This document shows positions 7,827 through 17,947 of a stretch of DNA of 36,450 nt, one piece after another. The stretch lies in the NCBI GenBank assembly GCA_013823245.1, contig PNLU01000024.1, forward strand, positions 1-36,450, in the 5' to 3' direction. Made by a program: the position numbers and the translations under genes. The stretch is from Alcanivorax sp. GTDB taxonomy: Bacteria > Pseudomonadota > Gammaproteobacteria > Pseudomonadales > Alcanivoracaceae. The first letter of the stretch is position 1; every line of letters starts with the position of its first letter. The notes under the pieces were generated by a model. The model was not told the origin of the DNA, did no database searches, and saw only the letters and a list, made by a program, of their open reading frames with translations.

Positions 7827-8391
7827 CTTCCGGCTCCGGGCCTGCTTGCTGCGCGCCCTGAGTCTGGTGATCGCCACGCTGGCATGGGCGCTGACGGCTC
7901 ACGCCAGCCCGCCACCACGCCCGGACATCAACGACTACACCGACACCCAGGCCTTTGTCGCCGATATGCTCAACTGGCAGCACCAGCACGGCACGGCCAC
8001 CGATGGCATGGCGCCCCCTTCAGGCCAGGGCAACAAGGAAGAAAGTGGACGCTACGAGAAACCCTGGCACCGCGTAACCGGGCCGGAAGATCTGGAGCAG
8101 GCGGTACGCAATGCCGACGGTTACGAGCAGCCCCGCTATCCGGAGCCGCGCCGCTTTGATCGCACCACCCACATCAGCTTCCCGCTGCCACCCCTCCCGG
8201 CGGAGCGCATGGCCAGCGAGGCGCTGGAGGGAGCGCTCTATTCGCCGCCGGGAAATGCTCTGGAAGGCCTTTCACACCCGCCGCTGCAGTGGCCCGGCGA
8301 CGACGATGAACGCCTGTATCGACGCGCGGCGCCGCCCCCCGCCTTGCCGCCGATGGAACGGGATGCCGCCGTGCGCGTGCAGTTGCGCTAG
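7801..8391 (+). CDS. Exported protein of unknown function, paralog B
   Basis: 196 aa; no family recognised. It has a hydrophobic signal (LLRALSLVIATLAWALTAHA, about residues 16-35) followed by a proline-rich start of the mature protein. It repeats the layout of the preceding gene: NDYTDTQAFVADMLNW, RTTHISFPLPPL with ERMASEAL, and LQWPGDDDERLYRR, but lacks the C-terminal domain and the cysteines. The ATG at 7801 lies inside the upstream gene; a TTG at 7846 would give a tighter signal peptide but has no clear ribosome binding site. Its stop codon overlaps the convergent rlmB stop. Probably co-expressed with its partner. Confidence 0.75.
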   Translation: MPARAATPDFRLRACLLRALSLVIATLAWALTAHASPPPRPDINDYTDTQAFVADMLNWQHQHGTATDGMAPPSGQGNKEESGRYEKPWHRVTGPEDLEQAVRNADGYEQPRYPEPRRFDRTTHISFPLPPLPAERMASEALEGALYSPPGNALEGLSHPPLQWPGDDDERLYRRAAPPPALPPMERDAAVRVQLR

Positions 8392-9143
8392 GCCTGTAGC
8401 CTCGGCGCGGCAAGATGATAGAGCACCACCGCTGAGGCCACAGAGACGTTCAGACTCTCCACTTCGCCACACATCGGGATTTCCAGCAGATAGTCGCACT
8501 TGTCACGGGTCAGGCGGCGCATGCCATCACCTTCAGCCCCCATGACCACGGCCAGCGGGCCCTCTGGCACGAAGTCATGCAGCCGCTGGCTGCCACTGTC
8601 GCGGCCGGTGCCCACCACCCAGACGCCCTCGGCACGCAATGCATCCAGGGTGCGCGCCAGGTTGTTGACCTCAAAGTAGGGCACCGACTCTGCGGCACCG
8701 GCCGCGCTGCGGCAGGCCACCGGCGTCAGGCCACAGGCGTTGCGACGCGGCACGATCACGGCGTCCACGCCGACGGCATCGGCGGTGCGCAGGCAAGCGC
8801 CCAGGTTGTGCGGGTCGGTCACGCCATCCAGCACCAGCAGCAACGGCGGGCGCGTCAGCCGCTCCAGATGCCCCGGCAGGCTGTTGTCGTCCCCCGGGAT
8901 ACGCGGGCGGGCCCGCACCGCAACACCCTGATGCTGAGGCCCGGCATTGCGCTCCAGCGCGTCGCGCCCCACCGCCCGGGGTGACACCCCGAGGGCACGG
9001 GCCTGGGCGCAGACCCGATCCAGACGGTCTTCACCCCGCTCCGCGCGGCTTTCCAGCACATACATTTCCAGCACCGCCTCAGGCCGGTGGCGCAGGATCG
9101 CCGCCACCGCGTGCAGGCCGGAGAACCATAAAGGCTTGCTCAT
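8388..9143 (-). CDS. rlmB: 23S rRNA (guanosine(2251)-2'-O)-methyltransferase RlmB
   Basis: 251 aa. SpoU-class enzyme that 2'-O-methylates G2251 in the P-loop of 23S rRNA using SAM. Seen: an N-terminal substrate-binding domain (1 to about 75), then the trefoil-knot motifs DGVTDPHNLGACLRTADA (motif 1, near residue 108), VVMGAEGDGMR (motif 2, near 201) and LNVSVASAVVLYHL (motif 3, near 230). ATG 9143 lies 30 bp after rnr, and the rnr-rlmB pair is a conserved operon. The stop overlaps the convergent paralog B stop by 4 bp, leaving no room for a terminator between them. Confidence 0.97.
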   Translation of the reverse strand: MSKPLWFSGLHAVAAILRHRPEAVLEMYVLESRAERGEDRLDRVCAQARALGVSPRAVGRDALERNAGPQHQGVAVRARPRIPGDDNSLPGHLERLTRPPLLLVLDGVTDPHNLGACLRTADAVGVDAVIVPRRNACGLTPVACRSAAGAAESVPYFEVNNLARTLDALRAEGVWVVGTGRDSGSQRLHDFVPEGPLAVVMGAEGDGMRRLTRDKCDYLLEIPMCGEVESLNVSVASAVVLYHLAAPRLQA

Positions 9144-9173
9144 GCGTCCCAGTCCTGTTCAGGCGTTACCGGC

Positions 9174-11666
9174 TTAACGCCGCCGACGGCGGGAGCTGCC
9201 GCTGCGCTTGCCGTCCGCGCCGGTCTTGTCGGTAGCCGCTTTCTTCCCCGATGAGGCCGCCTGCGGCCTGGCCGCTGCCTTCTTCGGCTTGCGGCCACCG
9301 CCGGATGCTTTCTTGCCCGCGCCGCCTGTATTGATCCGGCCCTCGGCAAGCGCCTTGCGCACCGGGCCCGGCCCTTTGCTGCCGCTGCGGCCACCTTTGG
9401 CCGGATCATCCGCCAGCTGCAGGTCGACCTTGCGGTCTTCCACATGCACCGCCGCCACGCGCACCGTCACGGTATCGCCAAGGCGGAACTGGCGCCCGGA
9501 GGACTCGCCCACCAGACGGTGACGCTTCTCGTCATGGCGATAGTAGTCGCTGTCAAGGTTCGCCACATGCACCAGGCCATCCACATACAGATCGTTGATC
9601 TGCACGAACAGGCCGAAGCCGGTCACGCCACTGATCACGCCCTCGAAAACATCGCCAATGTGCTGCAGCATGAACTGGCATTTCAGCCACTGCATGACAT
9701 CGCGTGAGGCATCGTCTGCACGCCGCTCGGTCATCGAGCAGTGTTCACCCAGCGCCACCATATGATTGGTGTCGTAAGGCAGTATCTGCGCCTTGTCCAG
9801 TGCCGCCAGCTTGCCGGGGTTCTGGGTGTGTTTGGGTTCCTTGCCGTTGCGCACCAGGTAACGAATCGCCCGGTGCACGAGCAGATCAGGATAACGGCGA
9901 ATCGGTGAGGTAAAGTGGGTATAAGCGCCGTAGGCCAGCCCGAAGTGCCCCTTGTTCTCGGCGCTGTAGCGGGCCTGGGTGAGGGAGCGCAACATCACCG
10001 TCTGGATCAGGATGCGATCCGGGCGCTTCGCAATGGCCTTGCCCAGCTTCTGGAACACCGCCGGGGTCGCCGCACCGTCTTTCTCGGTCCAGGCCAGTTT
10101 GACGCCCAGTGGCCCAAGGAACTCGCGCAGAGACTCCAGCTTCTCGTTCTTCGGCGGTTCGTGATTCCGGAACAATGCCGGCACGCCCGCTTTCTCCAGC
10201 AGTTTTGCCGCACTGATGTTCGCGGCCAGCATGGCCTCCTCAATCATCATGTGAGCCACGTTGCGGTGTGCAGGCTCGATGGCGCTGATCTTCTTCTGCT
10301 CGTCGAAGAGCACCTTCGTTTCCACGGTCTCGAAGTCGATGGCGCCGCGCTCTTCACGGCGAGCACGCAGAGCCTGGTACAGGCCGTGGAATTCGCTCAG
10401 CGCGGTGAGCACCGGCCTGGGCAGTTCGCCGCGCAGGGTTTGCGCTGCCTCGCTCTCCGGCTGCTCGATCAACGCGCCCACCTGGGTATAGGTGAGCCGT
10501 TTGACGGAGCGCATCACGCCCTCGCCGAAGCTGTAGCCGGTCAAGCGGCCATTGGCGGAAATCTGCATCTCGCAGAACAGACACAGGCGGTCCACATCCG
10601 GGTTCAGCGAACAAAGGCCGTTGGACAGCTTCTCCGGCAACATCGGTACCACCCGGTTGGGGAAGTAGACCGAGGTGCCCCGGCGGTGCGCTTCGGTGTC
10701 CAGCGGGGTGCCCGGCCTGACGTAATGGGAGACATCGGCGATGGCGACAATCAGGCGCCAGCCGCGCCGCCAGCGGCGCTTCTCCACATAGACGGCATCA
10801 TCGAAATCGCGCGCGTCCTCGCCATCAATGGTGACCAGCGGCAGGTCGCGCAGGTCCACGCGCCCGCGCTTGGCGGCCTCGGACACGGTTTCTTCGATAT
10901 CCCGGGCCTCGGCCTCCACTTCCGGCGGCCAGACAAAGGGAATGTCGTGGCTGCGCAGTGCCACTTCCACTTCCATGCCCGGCTCATCCGGGGAGGCAAT
11001 GACCTCTATCAGTCGCACCTGCAAGTGCGGGTCTTTCACGGTGGGGTAACTGAGGATCTCCGCGCGCACATGGTCACCGGGCTCAACCCGCAACCCGTTC
11101 ATGTCGGTGATCAGGACATCCGTGGTCTGGCGTCGGTTGGCCGGTTCGATGCCGGGGCCGGCCGCCGTGAACACAAAGCGGCCCACCACTTCTGTGCTGG
11201 CGCGCTCGATGACCTCGACGATGCGGGCCTCCAGCTTGCCAAAGCGGTTGCGCCCTTCCACGCTGACCATCACCCGGTCGCCGTCCATCACGGTCTGCAT
11301 CTGGCGCGGCGACAGGAACAGGTCATCCTCGCCCTGGGTATCGGTCACCACAAAGCCGAAGCCGTCGCGGTGACCGACCACCCGGCCGGGAATCAGGTTC
11401 ATGCGATCCGCCACGCCATACTGGCCGCGACGGTTCTGCACCAGCTGGCCATCCCGCAGCATCGCCTTCAGGCGTCGGCGCAGGGCCTCGCGGTCGTCGT
11501 CGTGATCGGGAATCTCCAGCAGGTCTTCCAGCTGGTCTCGGGTCAGGGGGCGACCCTGGTCGTTGAGGACATGCAGTATCAGTTCCCGGCTCGCCACCGG
11601 GCGGTCATAACGCGAAGCCTCCCGTGCCGCTTCCGGGTCACGGTAACTTCTGGGTTTCTTGCTCAT
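9174..11666 (-). CDS. rnr: Ribonuclease R
   Basis: 830 aa. 3'-5' hydrolytic exoribonuclease that degrades structured RNA and takes part in rRNA quality control. In order: an N-terminal winged-helix domain (about 25-90), cold-shock OB domains, the RNB catalytic domain with the acidic motif TIDGEDARDFDDAV, an S1 domain near the end (VFEGVISGVTGFGLFV), and a long lysine/arginine/glycine-rich tail ending SSRRRRR. ATG 11666 (MSKKPRSYRD) was chosen because the in-frame ATG at 11843 would extend through an intergenic region with no family similarity. I see no convincing promoter between 11667 and 11831. The basic tail probably helps RNA or ribosome binding. Confidence 0.97.
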   Translation of the reverse strand: MSKKPRSYRDPEAAREASRYDRPVASRELILHVLNDQGRPLTRDQLEDLLEIPDHDDDREALRRRLKAMLRDGQLVQNRRGQYGVADRMNLIPGRVVGHRDGFGFVVTDTQGEDDLFLSPRQMQTVMDGDRVMVSVEGRNRFGKLEARIVEVIERASTEVVGRFVFTAAGPGIEPANRRQTTDVLITDMNGLRVEPGDHVRAEILSYPTVKDPHLQVRLIEVIASPDEPGMEVEVALRSHDIPFVWPPEVEAEARDIEETVSEAAKRGRVDLRDLPLVTIDGEDARDFDDAVYVEKRRWRRGWRLIVAIADVSHYVRPGTPLDTEAHRRGTSVYFPNRVVPMLPEKLSNGLCSLNPDVDRLCLFCEMQISANGRLTGYSFGEGVMRSVKRLTYTQVGALIEQPESEAAQTLRGELPRPVLTALSEFHGLYQALRARREERGAIDFETVETKVLFDEQKKISAIEPAHRNVAHMMIEEAMLAANISAAKLLEKAGVPALFRNHEPPKNEKLESLREFLGPLGVKLAWTEKDGAATPAVFQKLGKAIAKRPDRILIQTVMLRSLTQARYSAENKGHFGLAYGAYTHFTSPIRRYPDLLVHRAIRYLVRNGKEPKHTQNPGKLAALDKAQILPYDTNHMVALGEHCSMTERRADDASRDVMQWLKCQFMLQHIGDVFEGVISGVTGFGLFVQINDLYVDGLVHVANLDSDYYRHDEKRHRLVGESSGRQFRLGDTVTVRVAAVHVEDRKVDLQLADDPAKGGRSGSKGPGPVRKALAEGRINTGGAGKKASGGGRKPKKAAARPQAASSGKKAATDKTGADGKRSGSSRRRRR

Positions 11667-11831
11667 ATAACTTGGTTTTCCTGAGGAGGCGCCCCGTTGG
11701 ACGCATGGGATGCGGCTTCCGGCCGCCTCAAAAAAGTAATAGGTGCCCCAATAGTGGGGCCTGAGCCCGCCTGGCGCAACCTTGCCAGCCATCGGGCCTC
11801 GCGGAGTCTGACACAAATTTTCAGGAAAAGT

Positions 11832-11859
11832 TTGACATGACACGCGGGTGTACTAGAAT
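11832..11859 (+). promoter_or_regulatory. Sigma70 promoter of tRNA-Leu
   Basis: Perfect -35 TTGACA (11832-11837), 16-bp spacer, -10 TAGAAT (11854-11859), then a GC-rich discriminator (ACGCGCGCT) of the kind found at stringently controlled stable-RNA promoters. The predicted start is about 24 bases before the mature tRNA. Confidence 0.88.
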
Positions 11860-11889
11860 ACGCGCGCTCTCGGGGCAATCGCTCCGACT

Positions 11890-11976
11890 GCCGAGGTGGT
11901 GAAATTGGTAGACACGCTAGCTTCAGGTGCTAGTGCTCGAAAGGGCGTGGAGGTTCAAGTCCTCTCCTCGGCACCA
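11890..11976 (+). tRNA. tRNA-Leu (anticodon CAG)
   Basis: 87 nt with encoded CCA. Acceptor arms GCCGAGG (11890-11896) and CCTCGGC (11966-11972) pair perfectly. The anticodon stem CTAGC/GCTAG encloses loop TTCAGGT with anticodon CAG, reading CUG. A long variable arm (TGCTCGAAAGGGCG region) and the T-arm GGTTCAAGTCC mark it as a class II leucine tRNA. It lies divergently upstream of rnr, as in pseudomonads. Confidence 0.97.
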
Positions 11977-11986
11977 ATTAAAAGAA

Positions 11987-12010
11987 AGGCTCCCGACGGG
12001 AGCCTTTTTT
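11987..12010 (+). terminator. Rho-independent terminator after tRNA-Leu
   Basis: 8-bp stem AGGCTCCC/GGGAGCCT (11987-11994 with 11998-12005, loop GAC) followed directly by six T. It ends the single-gene tRNA transcript. Confidence 0.93.
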
Positions 12011-12054
12011 GTCTCCGGGGTCGCCTGAACCGGACCTGCTTGAGGTGCTTTCGC

Positions 12055-12333
12055 ATGCCCGTCACAGCGCACACTTCCCGCATCCTGACCCGCGCCCTGC
12101 GCCGCCTGATCGTCGGCCTGGCACTGGTCCTGGCCGTCTCCGTGACCACGTCTCTGCCCCCGGTCGCCACGCCTGCCCAGGCCTCATCGGTCTTCCAGCC
12201 TCAGGAAATCCGCCCGATTGACGATGCCGAGCGCGAGCGCGCCGAGAAGCGTCGCAACGTGTTGCTGTTCTTCCCGGCGGGGGCCGTGCTGCTGGTGATC
12301 GTCCTGGTGCTGACCGTCAAACGCCGCAAGTAG
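12055..12333 (+). CDS. Small membrane or exported protein of unknown function
   Basis: 92 aa, not recognised. It has an N-terminal hydrophobic segment (about residues 18-35, after the basic stretch RILTRALRRL), probably a signal peptide ending near PAQA-SS, then a short charged stretch (DDAERERAEKRRN), a second hydrophobic segment (about 69-88) and a terminal KRRK stop-transfer signal. If the signal is cleaved, a type I membrane protein with a roughly 25-residue periplasmic part remains. ATG 12055 was chosen because GAGGT lies eight bases upstream; the same frame is open further upstream but runs into tRNA-Leu. It converges on the next gene with only 11 bp between. Confidence 0.7.
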   Translation: MPVTAHTSRILTRALRRLIVGLALVLAVSVTTSLPPVATPAQASSVFQPQEIRPIDDAERERAEKRRNVLLFFPAGAVLLVIVLVLTVKRRK

Positions 12334-12344
12334 CAAAGAGGGGG

Positions 12345-14783
12345 TCAGTGCGCCTCCCAGGCCAGCGCCTCTGAAGGCTCCTGGATGAAGAAGCCCTGGA
12401 ACTGACGGATACCCAGGTCCCAGAAGGCGGCAAACAGCTGTGTATCCTCGATACCCGCCGCCACCAGATTATCGTTGCCGCCCACATAGCCGGCCAGTCG
12501 CGCCAGTACCGGCGCCGCCTGATCCCGCTGGCGAATGCGCTGGTTCCACTCCTCCGCCAGCTTGATCATGTCCGGGGCGGGCAGCTCACGCATCAGCGCT
12601 TCGGTGCTGTCATCACCGGACACCTGATCAATCATCACACCGCAATTCATCTTGCGCAGATGCTCGAACAGGGTGGCCACCCGGGCGGGGTGACGCATGA
12701 CAAATGACTCAGGTAGCGAGAAGTACACCCGGCGCGTCCCCTTCAGACGTGAGTTCTGCAGCACGTTGGCGATGAACGGCAGCAACTTGTCCAGCGTTTC
12801 CTCCACCGGTGACAGCCGAATGACGACGGCCCAGGACTCGGCCTCCTTGCCGCGCAACTGCGACATCTCCTGCACCGTATGCTCGATGATCCAGCGATCC
12901 AGGCCAGTCAGCCCGCCCTCGGCGTAACGCTCGACAAACTCCAGGAACTGGGCAGGCAGGTAGCTGTTGCCCGCGGCATCTTCCAGGCGAATGGACGCCT
13001 CGAACAGGGGCTCATTGCTTTCCAGATTGACGATCGGCTGGAACATCAGGCGATAGTTGCGCGCCTTGATCGCCTGACGCAGCGCGTCATCCGCTGGCTT
13101 GCGACCCGCTGTGCGATCGGTGGCCGCCAGCACAGTACCCACTGACTTGTCCTTCAGTGCCTCCGCGCAGGCCTTTTCGGCCGCCCGCAACAACTGCTCG
13201 ACACTCGCATGGCTGCCATCCAGCATCACTCCGCCCAGCGAAAACTCGGCACTCTGCCCTTCACCACCGACAAAGTCCTTGCTCTGCAATGCTTGCCGGA
13301 AAGTGTCGGCAAACTCTTCCGCCAGTTCGCTCTCAGGCAGGGACAAGCGCAGCAAAAAGGTGAATTCCCCCCAGATGCAACCCCGCCCCGCCACCTCTGG
13401 GCGAGAGGCCAGCGCCTGCTCGATACGGTCATGAATCGCGGCCGCGCCCATCACGCCGTGGCGCTGGCGGAGGTAATCACTGTTATGCACCACCAGGTGC
13501 AGCAGCAGCTCACCCTGACTCGCACCCGACAGCCGCTGGGCACCCAGCGTCTCGTTCAGGGCCGTCAGAAAATAGGCCCGGTTCTGCAATCCCTCCGGCC
13601 GCTGCCGAGCACTGGCCATGCGGATCCGGCTCGAGACCTGCCGTGCCTGCTGTAACAGATTACGCAGGGACAAGCCCAGTTGCGCGGGGTCCAGCGGTTT
13701 GCTGAGAAAGGCGTTACCAACAATGCTGAAGTCATGCTGCCGCGACAGGGCTTCCGGATCCCCGGACACAAACAGGATGGGAATATCCAGATAACGCGGG
13801 TCCTGGCGCAGCAACCTCGCCACTTCAACGCCGTTGATGCCCGGCATCTGGTAGTCCAGCACCAGCACATCCGGGCGGGTACGCTCCAGGGCATCCAGAA
13901 TCCCGAGTGGCTGATTCAGCGCACGAACACTGAACCCCTGTTCATCCAGCACTGTGCTGACCCAACTGCACAGGGCGACATCGTCATCAACCAACAGGAC
14001 GCGCGGGCGATCCGCCTCGCGGTGCTCCAGCAGGCCCTGCACACGCGCCACCAGATCCTCTCGTGCCACCGGCTTGGGCAGGTAGCTCGCTGCCCCCGCG
14101 CGCAGAGCGCGCAAACGCGAGGTCATATCGGTGCGCGCGGACAGCATGACCACTGGCAATCGCTGCCCGATACGCTCACGCGCCTCCGCCAGCCAGTCAA
14201 CACCACCGAGCGGTGCGTCCGGGAAACTCACATCCAGCAACAACAGGTCAAAATGCCCCTGGACCAGCGACTGTTCGAACGCCTCCGGCGCTGTGAACCA
14301 GATGGCGTCATAGCCCAGGTCCTCCAGCCACAGACGCAACTGGCTGGCCACCATCTCGTCGTCTTCCACCAGCGCCACACGGGCGGCACGGGCTGACTCG
14401 GCGGGCGCCTGCACAGCCGACGGCGCGGGTTCAGCGGGGCGACGTCCGCGCAGGGCCGCTTCCATGGCGCTGATCAGCGCTTTCAGCGCGCCATGAATGG
14501 CCTCCCGGCGCGCCGTGGATGCCACCTCGCCGGTCTCGATCATCGGCACCAGCAATTGCTCCAGCGCACGGCCCTTGTCCGTAATCTCACTGAAACCGAA
14601 GGTGGTCCCGCTGCCCGCCAGCTTGTGGGCTGCCTGGTACATGGCCTGAACCGACTGCGCTTCCCAGCTGACGTGACGCAACCGGCGCCAGTGCTCGTTC
14701 AGCACACGGGCATGCTCTGGCAGTGTCTTCAGGTACTGCAGGCGCAGCGCCTTCATTTTTTCGGCGTATGCGTCGTCGGTCAT
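12345..14783 (-). CDS. Hpt-REC-REC protein with degenerate GGDEF and EAL domains
   Basis: 812 aa cytoplasmic signalling protein. Seen in order: Hpt domain with phosphorylatable H53 (AAHKLAGSG); receiver 1 (acidic E140/D141/D142, phospho-acceptor D184, K237); receiver 2 (D266-D268, acceptor D310, K362); a GGDEF-like domain whose signature is replaced by CIWGEF (about 469-474); and an EAL-like domain in which EAL is EAS (595-597) and the DDFG region reads IDQVSG. Both output domains therefore look catalytically dead, so it is more likely a c-di-GMP-independent or binding-only effector fed by a phosphorelay. No sensor kinase is adjacent. A Pmp3-type gene lies 21 bp upstream. Exact role unknown. 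Confidence 0.88.
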   Translation of the reverse strand: MTDDAYAEKMKALRLQYLKTLPEHARVLNEHWRRLRHVSWEAQSVQAMYQAAHKLAGSGTTFGFSEITDKGRALEQLLVPMIETGEVASTARREAIHGALKALISAMEAALRGRRPAEPAPSAVQAPAESARAARVALVEDDEMVASQLRLWLEDLGYDAIWFTAPEAFEQSLVQGHFDLLLLDVSFPDAPLGGVDWLAEARERIGQRLPVVMLSARTDMTSRLRALRAGAASYLPKPVAREDLVARVQGLLEHREADRPRVLLVDDDVALCSWVSTVLDEQGFSVRALNQPLGILDALERTRPDVLVLDYQMPGINGVEVARLLRQDPRYLDIPILFVSGDPEALSRQHDFSIVGNAFLSKPLDPAQLGLSLRNLLQQARQVSSRIRMASARQRPEGLQNRAYFLTALNETLGAQRLSGASQGELLLHLVVHNSDYLRQRHGVMGAAAIHDRIEQALASRPEVAGRGCIWGEFTFLLRLSLPESELAEEFADTFRQALQSKDFVGGEGQSAEFSLGGVMLDGSHASVEQLLRAAEKACAEALKDKSVGTVLAATDRTAGRKPADDALRQAIKARNYRLMFQPIVNLESNEPLFEASIRLEDAAGNSYLPAQFLEFVERYAEGGLTGLDRWIIEHTVQEMSQLRGKEAESWAVVIRLSPVEETLDKLLPFIANVLQNSRLKGTRRVYFSLPESFVMRHPARVATLFEHLRKMNCGVMIDQVSGDDSTEALMRELPAPDMIKLAEEWNQRIRQRDQAAPVLARLAGYVGGNDNLVAAGIEDTQLFAAFWDLGIRQFQGFFIQEPSEALAWEAH

Positions 14784-14804
14784 GCCTGTGGGTCCCCTTG
14801 TGTC

Positions 14805-14963
14805 CTATTTCTTGCCGATGATGTATACCGCATGAATGACACCCGGGAAGTAACCCAGCAATGTCAGCAGGATATTGAGCCAGAAGGCACCGCCGAGGCC
14901 CACCTGAAGAAACACGCCCAACGGCGGCAGCAATACGGCAAAAATAATGCGAATGATGTCCAT
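14805..14963 (-). CDS. YqaE/Pmp3 family membrane peptide
   Basis: 52 aa: two transmembrane segments (about 4-21 and 28-48) with the family pattern LLPPLGVFLQVG...FWLNILLTLLGYFPGVIHAVYII. Pmp3 proteins affect membrane potential and stress tolerance in eukaryotes; the bacterial role is poorly defined. ATG 14963 has GGGAG eight bases upstream, and the longer in-frame start at 15035 adds a non-conserved N-terminus. It lies 21 bp before the Hpt-REC-REC gene and may be co-transcribed with it. Confidence 0.9.
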   Translation of the reverse strand: MDIIRIIFAVLLPPLGVFLQVGLGGAFWLNILLTLLGYFPGVIHAVYIIGKK

Positions 14964-15134
14964 GTCCGGTTCTCCCTGTCTGCGCGGCGTCACCGCCGCA
15001 CCTCCATGTTTACCCAAGCCCGGCGGGCACGGCAACGGAGAAGCGGATTATTTTGTAAATTCGGCGTGTGATGCAGCGTGTGAGCCGGAGAATGCCGCCA
15101 CGGGTTTCAACAACTCGTGACGGCGGGGCAGGAA

Positions 15135-17626
<2,492 letters not shown>

Positions 17627-17629
17627 GTC

Positions 17630-17821
17630 CTATATCCGGAACAGACTGATCAGGCCCGCACCGGCGAGCATCGCTACCAGGCCGATCAGTCGCAGGGTGC
17701 GGTCATCCAGCCGAGCCAGCAGCTGCGCGGCCTCGCGCAGGCGTGACGGGGCGGCGAACAGGAGAATTCCCTCGATCACCAGCACCAGACACAGCGCCTT
17801 GAACAGCAAAGACCAGTCCAT
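17630..17821 (-). CDS. DUF2065 (YjeT-like) inner membrane protein
   Basis: 63 aa with two hydrophobic segments (about 6-22 and 43-60) separated by a charged loop (RLREAAQLLARLDDRTLR). Matches the conserved small gene between hflC and purA/hisZ in gammaproteobacteria; function unknown. ATG 17821 (MDWSLLFKALCLV) was chosen; a longer in-frame start would overlap the terminator upstream. The stop is 3 bp from hisZ, so the two are probably coupled. Confidence 0.9.
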   Translation of the reverse strand: MDWSLLFKALCLVLVIEGILLFAAPSRLREAAQLLARLDDRTLRLIGLVAMLAGAGLISLFRI

Positions 17822-17850
17822 CACAGCCCGCCCTGGCGGAAACCCAGACA

Positions 17851-17881
17851 GCAAAACGCCGAGCCATTCTGGCTCGGCGTT
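17851..17881 (-). terminator. Terminator after hflC
   Basis: A perfect 11-bp stem (17855-17865 with 17871-17881, loop of 5) followed on the minus strand by TTTTGC. It lies between hflC and the DUF2065-hisZ-purA group, so the latter may be partly transcribed by readthrough; I see no obvious separate promoter. Confidence 0.8.
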
Positions 17882-17947
17882 GCGCATGGTAACACTTTGA
17901 CGCCGCCCGGGCACTCATCCCGGGCGACTTTAGTGCCTCGTTTCAGG

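Noticed and set aside
9915-11684. 589-aa plus-strand open frame opposite rnr
   Set aside because: Antisense to RNase R, histidine/glutamine-rich without domains; a codon-bias shadow.
11746-11761. GCCCC-AATAGT-GGGGC hairpin upstream of rnr as a terminator
   Set aside because: Only a 5-bp stem, with the T-run about 10 bases away; position does not fit the end of any gene.
11890-11976. tRNA-Leu as an integration site
   Set aside because: No integrase or repeated tRNA 3' end was seen on either side; the neighbouring genes are core genes.
11896-12054. Upstream extension of the small membrane protein into tRNA-Leu
   Set aside because: The extension lies within the mature tRNA and its terminator; the start at 12055 has a proper ribosome binding site.
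15036-15134. Possible purA terminator at about 15097-15128
   Set aside because: The stem needs bulges and no T-run follows on the minus strand.
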